Origin: Pachyseris speciosa
Lineage: Eukaryota > Cnidaria > Anthozoa > Scleractinia > Pachyseridae
DNA: 64,000 nt
Direction: 5' to 3'
Assembly: GCA_016490735.1 (NCBI GenBank)
Contig: JAEMWC010000117.1
Coordinates: 941,001 to 1,005,000 of the forward strand
Part shown: piece after piece, positions 33,601 through 45,600 of the stretch
How the letters are laid out: the number at the start of each line of letters is the position of its first letter
Numbering within the stretch: the stretch's first letter is position 1
Position numbers and translations under genes: made by a program
The notes under the pieces: generated by a model
The model's input: the letters and a program-made list of their open reading frames with translations, nothing else
Told to the model about the DNA's origin: nothing
Databases searched by the model: none

Positions 33601-36600
33601 AACTATCCCCCGATTAAGGGTTAATTGAAGATTAAATTTCTTAACCCCGAGATAACTAATCAGGGTATAAAAATGCGTTCCTCAAAACAGATTTATCCTT
33701 CTATTAACTATTCCCCGATTAAACTCGGAATAAACTTGTCAGACCGGTTATTCACAAGCAAACGCGCGCGAAACTGACGATGTGCGGGAAAATCCGAAGC
33801 GAGGAGCCGAAGATGTGCACGAACTCGAGGGAAATAGTTGTTGTCTGATTGAAAGACTGGCGTCATAAAATTTGTTAATCAAACCTTCTTATTTTTGTCA
33901 TATAATTCAAGAAAAAAGGTACATTTTTGAAAAAAAATCTCTTATGATATTGTTAAAAGCAAACGGATTGGAAATAATGATTCCGTGCAAGGCGGCGTTG
34001 GCAGTCAAGGAAACCTAGAGAATCGAACTCTCAAGTTTAATTTGTAAAAAGCAAAAGCGAGAAATTAACTTGTAAGCTGAATAGGCTGGAATGGGTGAGT
34101 TAAGCTCTTCTAGTTTCAGTATCAAATTTTAGCCACGAAAGTACTGGTTGAATCTGTATATTAAAACTGTAAATTTTGAAAGAGTTTTGTTAAATCGGTT
34201 GAATGCGTACAGAGGTAAAATAAATTTTCTTTTGATTTGATGTTCAGTTTAGAAGAATGCCCTTTTATTTCCTTTTATCTACTTTCTAATGCAGTTTGTT
34301 GCAAGAATTTTGATTGAAAAATTTGGATTCCTCAAAAAGGCAAAAAGTTATGTCAAAGGGTAAAAAAAAACATATACACAAACGCAAGTGATAAAAAATA
34401 TTTTAGTCGTTGCGTGTTGTGTTACTCTCGCGTTCAGCATATAAACTCAGCTGCATAACCAAAAGTTTTACTGGTCTTACTGAAGCTTAGGCTTACTTTC
34501 TGCTTCGTGAAGCCTCTGTTAGAATAGATTAGCTATTTATATTTAAGTTCTTACTGTTCAAAAGAGTTCGTTGACGGTGTTGTTGTGGTTGTTTAAGCTT
34601 ACGAATAACTTTTGAGTAAGAAAAAAGATGTAAGATTTGCTTGTTTTGCCCGCCTCGGCTCGCCATCGTTCACTGTAGATGACTGTTTTCTGCCTAAAAT
34701 GCGATTTATAGTCTCCTAAATTTGAATAGACTGAAAGTTCTCGGTCGTAAAAATCTCCAAGACGTATTATTTGTGGTATATAAAGTTCTTTTCCCTTATT
34801 TCCTACACCAAATTCACGATTGGTTTATTCAACCATTTTGTTTGTATTGAAAATTTTTATTCCGCGGTTAGTGAGTTAATGCACCTCGCTAGGTGTGTTA
34901 AATTGAACCGTTAGTTTATCCTTACGATAGTGCTAATCGTGCTTTGTGGAACAGAATCTAACCGAAGGATAAATTTCATTCCTCGATTAGCGGGATTTAT
35001 CCCTTGATTAACGCTTTCCAGCAATCGGGGCCTGGTTAATATCCCTAAAATTAGACCAGAATTATTGTCAGAGTAAAATAATATGGCAGTCCAATTCACG
35101 GTCACTATTTTCCTAAAACTAACCAATTTTGAAAAGTTCTCTAAATTTGAACTGTTCGGGATTGTCGACCTATACACAAGACAATTTCGATGCTCGCTCC
35201 CCCTCGGGCCCCCCCCCCCCCCCCCCCCCCATCCACACACACCGACATTAACCTCTGAAATATAAATTTAATAGAGGACATGCTTACCATCTTCACAGCC
35301 ATATATCTCCACTCTCATTGAAATGTGATTATGGAACGTTTTTGGATGGAAACGAATACTACGTGCAAAAATTCCGCTCTCAGGACTGAAAAAGTGTTTG
35401 ACGACAGCTGTCCTGTCCACATTACCAAGAAACGTCTGCAATTGAAATCAAAATAAGAAAATTTGATCTTAATACCTCATTTTGTCATTATTGATAAAGG
35501 AAATAAAGACCAAAAGAAAATCAACACAAAATGGACAAAGCAACGAGAGCGAGGATGGACGAAAAGAATTAAGAAAGATTTTAGAGACTCTTGTCCTTCG
35601 GACATCGAAGTTTTATGAGAAAAACAACACATAAAGCGGTTATAACTGAAGCATGGTGAAGCAATGCATTTTATGAAATCTGACTTGGCGTTTCGTATGT
35701 GGTAACATACATTTTCAAAAGTAACCGTTATGACATGAAAAACTATTTATATTTAAAAAAAATTGCGAGTGATCTGGGTAAGACTAAAAATATAACAGCA
35801 GTGACATACTAATAAAGTGGCAGCTTGTCACTGGTAAGATTAGCGTTTAAAGTCGGGTTCAATTCTTGTATAAACAAGCTTTCTTTTATCTTGCAATGGT
35901 AATCAGTTTTTCCTGACGCGAGGATTTCAAAATGATCCCATTTTATATTATGTCCAGTGGTCATAATATGATCAGCAACAGCTGATGTGTGTTCCTGTTT
36001 GGAGAGCGCTTTGTAAAGCGCTTAGAACAGGACTGGATAAACGCTATATAAGTAGTTAGTATTATTCTTATTATTAAATGTTCAATTTTTCTATCCTGCA
36101 GTCATCGCTTCGTTTTGCCGAAGTAGAAATCATCGCAGTCCCAACAACTCGCCTTGTAAACAACCCTTGACCTTTGGGAACGATTCAAGAGATCTTTGTA
36201 GGAAAAGAAGGAAAAAAAAGTTCACTTCCGGCGTTTCTGCGCAAGCTCTAACTAACAATAGTCATTTTGGAATAAGTACACTATTTTCGTTTGATCAATG
36301 ACCGTGGCCTAGCGTTCATCGTCACCGTTTAATGATGGACATGTTCCGGGTTCGACTCCTGCTATTGGCACCTATTATTTATTATTATTATTATTATTAT
36401 TTTGTTTTCTTATGTTTTTTTTCGTTTCTCTTTTTCTTCATCATTTTTTTTAATAGTTTTGAAAAGTGTTAAGGTCGGCACACACGAGGGGACTAGTCCC
36501 TGCGACTAGTCCCTGCAACTAGTCCCCTGAAGAGTTTACACGAAGGGACTGGTCGCAGGGACTAGTCCCACGAACAGTTCACATGCAGGGACCAGCATAA

Positions 36601-39600
36601 TTTGAGGGGACAAGTCCCTGCGACTTGTCCCACGAATTCAAACCATGTTTGAATTCGTGGGACAAGTCGCAGGGACCAAATTTGGTCCCTGCGACTAGAT
36701 TTTCTAATGAAAATGGGTAGTTCACACGAAGGGACTTGGTCCCCGGGACTAGTCGCGGGGACTAGTCGCAGGGACTAGTCCCTCCGTGTGTGCCGACCTT
36801 TATAATTACTGTTATCAATGGCTGAGCTGTAAAGCAATTTTGCAATTTTAAAGGGATATATATTGAAAGGGGTCTATGGATATACATCAGGAGCCAATGG
36901 GTTCCTGATATACACTGCAAAGACACAAACACAAGCACAATGCGTCCGATGTAAGAAGGAAAGACTTCCCTCTTTTCTTTTGCTTAGCGCTAAATTAGGT
37001 ATTTTTGCAGGCCCGAGTTTAGGCTAATTGTAGCCTCTTGTTTTATGTTGCATTTGGTGCATTAAATCATGAATACTGTGTTGAAGAAAGTGCAAACGAA
37101 GTGCTTGAGTACGTCTCGTTCTTCGCCAGTAGGGAAGGGGTGACATTTGGTCAGTACCATAAGGTACTGCGTAAGATTATATTCATATAGAGTTATGCGC
37201 TCTATAAGTATTAAAGATTATTATTACCTCCTACACAAAAGAGGAAGTGTCACACTGACTTCTTCCACAACGGAACATTCAAGTGTTCAGTGTGAAAATT
37301 CACAGACGATACCTCATCAAGCTCGCCGCACAAGTGAGGAAACAGCTGAGTAAAATGCCTCGCTAGGCGGTGAGAAAATATCAAACATGTTTGATATTCA
37401 TTTCACGGCCTTGCGAGGCAAGTTTCTCACCAAACTTTCGCCGCACACAAGAGGAAACGGCTGAGCCATCTGCCTCGCGAGGCATTTTCCTCAGATGTTT
37501 CCTCACTTGAGCGGCGGCCTTAAGACAGCTTAAAAAAAGCTGGGGTCAGCTCTGATACGTACTCTTGTTCAATTTTATTGCAGTGTTATTCGGTCGGTTC
37601 TAGAGTATGTATGCCAGGTTATTCCTAGTAGTCTTCCTGGATATTTATCGGAATAAATTGGGCGCATACAGAGGGGCGCTATGAGATCTATTTTTCCGCA
37701 CTGCAAGTATAGTGAACCTTTGGCAAGGGTTGGCATTCTCTACGTGATATGAGGCGACTCTGTGCTATCCTCTTCAACGATATTGTTAAAAACCCTAATG
37801 ATAAGTTCGCTGAACTATTGCCGCCGAAGCCAGTAAATATTAGACAACTTAGAATAAAGAGAACCTTTAACATTCCTTCATGTAAAACTGATCGTTATAG
37901 GAACAGTTTCGTTGTAAGCCATTGTAATTATGGTAGAATTTTGAAGAACTTGAAAGATTTATATAGTAGTAGCCTTTCTATAATTTATAATATTTTTTAT
38001 ACATTCACATTTTTACACGAATGTATTCACTGTTATAGTGAAGTATTTTTATAAGCACATAAGTTTATTTTATTTTATTCGTATATGTAAACTCTAATTC
38101 AGTCGTCCAGACTGTAAGGTGTTTTATATAATAAACGATTTTCTTCTTCTTCTTCTGTTCAAAGCGATCCTAGCAAGGTTAAGAGAATTTTTTTGACTTT
38201 TTTTCTATTTACCTTCATTTGGCTGTTTTCCTTGACAGAGACCCAGTTGATATCATCTGTGCTGTAAGATAACGTGAAGCTTTTTACCCACTGATTACCG
38301 TCATGTCTCCCCTGAGTAGCCACGCCTCTAACATTGAACGTGCGACCCAGTCTCACCTGAAAATGATCGTGATTTTATGGCGATTATGATGGCGAGTCGC
38401 ATTATTAGTCAGCAGCAGTACAGTGAAATAGAGCTTTCTGTAAAACCTATTTTCACAAGCAGAAAAACTGGTACAATCCTAAAACCCACTGAGCCGAAAC
38501 CGAAGATCGCTACCGCGCAGTGCGTTGTTTGATTACTTAAATGTGGTGTATGTGGAATGGGTAATGTCGGTTACACTAACATCTTCATCATGCAGTGCAT
38601 TGTAGATGAACACGGTAGCCGGAAATCGAGTGTGACTTAAACAGGTCACTTGCGCAAATCATATTAGAATGCTGGAATGACAGTCTATCCTCGGTAACGT
38701 ACGTCGCAATCGAGTATTTCTTGAGGTTTTGTTTATATGGTCAAAATTGTCTTAAAACTCTTGCATTACAAGTTTTCATTGGTTAAATCATTAGTTCGTA
38801 TTTTTTTATTTCTTAAATAAAATCTTGTATTTATCTCTTTTGTCTCTGAATAGAAATTAAGGATTTTTATTAATTCTGTTTACTTAGGGCAACATCAGCA
38901 TCAAACGTTAACACAAATGAAATCATTATATTCTACATTTGACATCAGCAACTATTTACGATAAATTCCTTTTAAACAGTCACTGTACAGATCTTGAAAT
39001 AGAACATAATAAGTTGGCGATAGTTATAAAACATAGCAACAAAGGAAAAACTATTTCAAATAACTACCTGAAGCCACTGGTTGACATTATTCTGGCCAGC
39101 AGCCCAGCAGTATTTTCCACCACTTGGTAGCAAATTAAGTCTGCCTCGGTTTGCAAGGTAATTGGAGCTAGCGACGGAGGACGCAGAAAATGCTTCATCA
39201 GGAATTCTACCGTCCTCCACACCCACGGGCATCAAGCAGTTCCTCACTGTTAAATGAAATAGTCACAAACTTATCGACGTATGTAACAAAATTGTGCTTA
39301 GCGCCTTGTGTTCATCCGATTGGCAGTTCCAGTCACTCGAGGCATCACGAATTTGGATTGACTAAACAGTTACACAGACTTAAGAGGCTTCTGGGTACGC
39401 TTGTTCGAAAGACGTTACGTTCCACGAAAATTCTCTATTGAAAGTTAACGAATCTCTTCTATTCATCTCCCCCGTTGAATGTACGTACGAGAACGATCCA
39501 ACGGCTTTCGATAGTTTCTAAAATTTCCTGCACTTTTAATAGGCCTCAGGCTTTATTTTACAAACATCCCTTGAATACAGGAGGATCAATTCTTTCAGTA

Positions 39601-42600
39601 CGCCGGTTTCAAGACCCTTGAAGGCCTTATCAAGTCTGAGTCAAAGTTCATCCCATGTGTTTTGTCTGCAGTTTCAGTCATAAAGGACTTATCTTTTTCA
39701 GTGACCTTTCTTGCGGGAACTTTCAACGGCAACTGAGTTATATATTAGCAGGAGGTTCAAATAAATAAAGCAAGCTTTAGTTAATGACAAAAAATAAACA
39801 TTCCCATTTATATGATTTATGACGGTTCGCTCTCATCGTTACTCCAAGCTGGTCGGAGTGAGTGAACTTGGATGCTCTCAGAATCTGGTTACCGTATGAT
39901 ATGAAATACGTTTAAGTAGGTTCCAGTTTGAAAACAAGTGCTCTGCCAAAATGGAAGTGACTTAAAAATGACATTTTATTTGACTAACATACATGCTACC
40001 AAAATAGTACAAATGCTCAATTCCTAGTTGATTTTGGTTGGAACAGTGACCTGGACTATCCAGAGTTCAATAGGTCGTGAGTTGGAATCTAAACGGAGTC
40101 AAAGATACTATGTACCTTCTCGATAATCAGATATGATAAAATTAAACATTCCTATTTTTATGATTTATGGTGGCTCTTCGGATGATTTTATTTCTTGCTT
40201 GAGCTATGTTACGGGACGTTTTTCAGTAAAACTAAATTATTAAGTTTGCAAACACCAAAGTCTTTGTGGTCGTGAAGCGATTCATTTAGGTGTTTTTCAC
40301 TTGCCTTGGGAATGTGAAATGAGCTTTAGATTGTAAAGAAGTGAATAGCGAGAAGTTTTTCTACTCACTAAGCTTACGTAAGTGAATGAGCATGTGACAA
40401 TTCGCCTGTCAGTAAGAGCTTTGAGTTCTGCCTGTAACGAGATGAGTCAAGATCTACAATAAAAGCCATGTTCCTGAAAAAAGCTCCGGTCCACTTGATG
40501 TAAAAAGATCCTGGAAGGTGACAGGGTACCTCTCGCTCAACCACGGACGTAAATCCCTCGAAAATCACCTGTTACAGCTATACCAGTTTGGGGGAAACGA
40601 ATTTACAGCGATCGCCATCAAAACAAACACACAGAGCAAACAAATCAGATTATATTCGGAGAACTATGTAACGAAGATAAAAACGTTAAGATTTTTCAGT
40701 TGCCGCGAGTCTCTGCCTTAGATTAACCCCGACGACTTAGTCTATCAGCCAGGATCACAAGCTCGTTCCCAGGGCCAATCCCTTACTTGAGGGAAAAGCC
40801 CTGGAGGTTGCCAGGATCGGTACTAGTTGGCACCTTCAAAGCGCAAAAATGTTCTGCGTAGCTTTCTGCGCATCACCGCTCGAGAGCTTTTCCAGGGCAC
40901 GATGCGAAGAGCGTTCGCACCTTGCTAAAGGCCATGTTACACGAGGCAATTTTTCTTGCAACTCGCAACGCAACGATGACGAATAAAAAACCTTTCAAGT
41001 TGCAGAGGGTATGTTACACGTTGGCACCTTTTTTCGCAACTTGCAACGCGTACAATAACAAACAAGATGGCGGACGCCATCTTGAAATCTAGCGCTAGCG
41101 AAAGATGAGCTCTGATTGGCCCATTCTGACAAAATTTGTTGTTGCGAGTTGCAGAGGGGATGTCACACGCAAGCAACTTGTCTCGCTACGTTGCGAAAAG
41201 TAGAGGGTCGTTCTACTTTTCTCGCAACTCGCAACGCAACAATTGCAGTTGCAAAATGAGGTGTTACACGTGAATTTTTTCTCGCAAATTGCAACGCAAC
41301 GTTTGTTGCGTTGCGAGTTGCAAGAAAAATTGCCTCGTGTAACATGGCGTTAATTATTGTGTTCTTATTTTTCTATGATTTCTTTTACTGCCTGACTAAA
41401 GCAGATGGGATTGTACCAACTAGTGTTAGGCGAGAGAGGAAATATGCTGTGGAATTATAAGTTTTGAAATTCTCCAAAAGGCGCGAGTATTCATGTGATT
41501 TGAGTATGTTTCTGATTAAGGGAATTAAGATTTTTTCCATTGTTAGGTCGTTTACTGTGTTTGTAAACAGCTACTTGTTAGTATAGCATTCAGCCCTATA
41601 AATGATTTTTTAATTCTCAGTTTAATTGCATTTTGTTATAACCGGACTACTCTGAGGAGTACTAAAGTACTTTGGGGGTATCAAAAAAAATTAATACGGG
41701 GAGGCTCCGCCCCGAGGTCCGACCCCTTACCCTTTTACATACAATTTTTTTTTTTTGAAGAAAAGGTACCCCTTTCGTAAACTTTCCATTAGAAAATAGT
41801 ACCCCTTTCACAAGAAGTCTTCTTGTCATGTTCATGTAGCGTTCGATAAATTAAAACAGTACAGTCATAAGGTATGTGAAATATTTTAATGAAAGGCCCT
41901 TTTAAATACCTAAATGACAGATTTCCCTACCCATTCAAATACTTCGAATTGTGAAATCTCTACCCTTTCATATTGCTGGTTTGCAAGTGACGTCACGGCA
42001 GCCATGTTGGAGGTCAAGAACAATAGCCTTTCTCTCCGCTGGGAACTAAATTCTATTTTTATGTAAATTCTTCGAAAAAATCTCTATTGTTTTGAGCTCC
42101 AACATGGCCGCCCTGTCACGTGGTTGCAAACCAAGAATACCTGAGGCGTGAAAAGGTTCCCTTTCGGGCGGAGCCTCCCCATATATGCCATTATAGGGAG
42201 TACTCCCTCCCCGGGACCGTAAATCGCGAAACGAATTAAAAACGAAACGAATTAAAAATCCGTTCTGTCAAAAACACTAGACACTTTGGCAAAACACAGC
42301 ATACACAGATTAATTCTTTCGCTACCCCAGTTGAACTCTCGAACTTAGATATTCAGTGGTTTTCTTCTATTGTTACAAATTGTACAAGAGGTTAATCATG
42401 ACAAAAAGACCTTCGGGAACGATTTGTTTACACGCCGCAGGAACATTAGGGACCTAATAACTAGTTTAATTTTTGTTTGTTTGTATTTTTACTTGACTAA
42501 CTCGTGATAAAATCAAACCATAGCACTTAAAATACATTTAAAAGATGAAAATGTTGCTCATTGTGGTTTTCATATGCTAAAAAGGATTATTTGCATGTTG

Positions 42601-45600
42601 CAAAACTTCAATGCATCCAAATGTTGCCAGCCAGGGTTGATTACCTGACTGCACGAACGACAAATACATTTTTGCGCAACAATTTAAAAACCCGCTCTGG
42701 CAAAAAAACGAGATACTTTGGCAAACTTAGAAAATGAAGACTGACTCTTTCCATACCCTCAGTTGAGCTATCGACCTTAGATATTCAGCAGTTTGCTTAG
42801 ATAGCCACATTTCGTTAACCAGTCCATGATAATAGTGGGCTTCCGAAAGCGATCTCTTTTCATGCCGCGAAAGAAATGATTACCTCAAAACATTTTTTAT
42901 AGTTCAAGAAGTGTTGAGAAAACTGAAGGACTGAAGAAGAGTATATGTATATCTAGTTCTGTGGAATAATTATTTTTGAGATAAAAAAAGGTTAAAAGCC
43001 GCCATTTTTTTCACATTTCTGGTTCTTGCGCTAGTTCGGAGTTCGCACACGCTTTTTGCGTTTTTCCGCCCTGAAGTTGGCACCGTAGTTCAGTTGTTTC
43101 GAGAGACAGAGATTTCATATAAATAGCACAACTCCAAACCTACCATTCCGGCAGCCATATAGTTCTGTTCGCAGACATGGCATATTTAAATTATGAGTTA
43201 GGGGATGGAAGCGGATGTAGCGAGCCTCGGCGTGCGGTTTCAAGGAATGTTTGAGGACTGTGTTTCTATCACTGTTCCCAGCAAAGACCTGTTGGTAACA
43301 AAATAGGGATTACAGATCAATGTCACCTCGACCTTAATCCTTTACTCAACTAGGGGTAAGGGGTGGGCTGTGGAGGGTGGGTGGGGTGGGTGGGGGTCGC
43401 CAAGTCCTACGCTGACCTTGAAAATTCATGAATTTCTTTGCCGTTAAAGCCAACATCACGTACGAACTTTGTAAATATATCAGTCAACTCTATAATTAGA
43501 CATTTCGCTGTCCACGTACGTGGCTTAACTTGAGTTTTCGACGACAACAAATCAGTTGACGACCATGCTATTCCAAATTTAACTCAGTTTCTGACTTTTT
43601 TAGTCTTATTTGTTGGTTTGACATATCTTTTTTTTTTTAAATACAATTTGGATCCGGACTATACTAGTGGTTTTCGAAAATTCAGGAAATGCCGGCTGAG
43701 CTAAAACTTAGCTAGGGTAATTTTCAGGCTGCATGACGTCAAGAAATAAAAATATGAAAGCGGTTTGACCTTTCAATGCCGGCCATCGCTAACATCATTT
43801 CGACATCATTATCAATCTAGAAATTAAAGTCAAAGGAGCAACCTCGTTCCCAGGTTCCAGTCTCCCTCGAGAAAGTACCCTGGTTGAGGCTGGTCCATGT
43901 CTGGTAGATTCCAGAAAAATGATCGAATGGTATGGCAGACTGACTGTTACAAAATGAGGATCTCAGAGGGAACAACTTGGCACGGAATAAATACCCTCTA
44001 GTTTTATTACTGCCATAGTCTTTTACAACCTTGAAGATGCAGATCGGTCTAGAGGGAATGACATATCAGAGATCGAGCTTAAGACAACGGCAACGTAAAC
44101 GTCATTTCAAAATGTAACTTCTCGTTATTATAACTCTTACGTGATTTTTCCAATTTGCTTAACTTGTAAAATTCTGCCGACCTATCTTGGAGCTAAATTA
44201 GTAAAAACAAAGGAAAGGAAAGAAAAGAAAAGAAAAAGGAAAAAAAGAAAGAAGAATTCACCGTCTTACGCTCAAGTTCTCCACAAAACCCAAATTTGGC
44301 CATTTTACGTTGTTGTTTTGCTGACGACGGCCAAAAATCTACCAAAATGTAAAACGCACGTGCAGAGCCATTATTTTTGCTCATTAAGCCTATTGTTTTG
44401 TGGCGTTCTCGTTGCCGTCGCCGTGTCTAGTTGCTTAAGCTTTCTATTATATGCTCTCCTCCCCACCCACCCCCTAGGTCAGACTTAACAACTCAAAAGG
44501 GTCTGCGCTAACGGATTGACTTGTACTCCTCATACAAAGAGAGTGCCAGGTTCGGAGGTAGAAAATGTACGTGGAAAGGTAATACGCTGGCAGATTGTTG
44601 TTTTGGGGTTTTCAAAACCTATAAAATCCGCAAGAGCACGACGACAACAACAACAACAACGCTTTATTTCGCTCTTGCACATTAAGCACGACGGAACCCC
44701 TTCGCCTCTATTTCTTATATTCCCCAAAGTTCGATAGGGTGATTACCTTATCCACACCACGTTGTTTGTAGAAAGTCCAATGGCTTCCGTCCACACTATA
44801 TGATACTTTATACGTTGTAACTCTGTCCTCGCTGTTGTAGCGGCCTTGAGTTGCCACTTTTGTCACAGCAGTGATTTCTCCCAAGTCTATCTGCAGCCAC
44901 TGGTTGATACTTTTTGCCCTTGGGCACCAAGCACCTATTTCAGAGCCCTTGTTCAAACGGTTTAGTCTCGCAAGTGAGGGTCTGTGGTTGTTGTCATGGC
45001 TACCTGAAGCTGTAAATGCACTGTCAGGGATACGCCCATCCTCCACACCGAGTGACACCGTACAGGTGTGAACTGAGGAACAAAAATGGACTGAGATTAC
45101 AAATGCTTTTCAGAATGGCAAAACCAAGTAACTTACTGTCTGTTAGATTCCTGCAAAATATTATTAACTTATTAATGAAATAACACACAAACTGCGGTGA
45201 TAAAAATGACAATAAAATGCATTGTTGGAAAACAAAAATAAAACTATATCGTTTAACTTTTAATATATATAGTTTTATTTTTGTTTTCCAACAATGCGTT
45301 TTATTGTCATGTTTATCACCGCAGTTTGTGTGTTATTTCTTGTTAAGCTACGATGGCCAGACAAAGAGTATTTATTAATGAAACTCACGTTTAATAAAAC
45401 AGCAGCATTGCTTTTAGAGCCACGTCCGATTTAGAGTCAACAGTCGTGCTACCTGTGCTTTCATTTTGCTGTATTTCAGTATGTGATTGATTTGTAAGAA
45501 AACTTGCGCTACAATGAAGTTTGTTCTTGTTTTTGCGTTTGTTGTTGTTTTATGTGTTCCGTGTTCCGTTTTCGAGCTTCCGTGTTCCGTGATCCGTGCT

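Noticed and set aside
40374..40568. Exon-like minus-strand ORF with acceptor ACAG and donor GTAAGC between discoidin domains 2 and 3
   Set aside because: No F5/8 C motifs, and its open frame (phase 0 entry) is incompatible with the phase-1 junction it would have to fit; the phase-1 reading hits a stop.
40937..41345. Minus-strand ORFs rich in ARNATNVAL-type repeats
   Set aside because: Translations of the GTTGCGAGTTGC units of the MITE.
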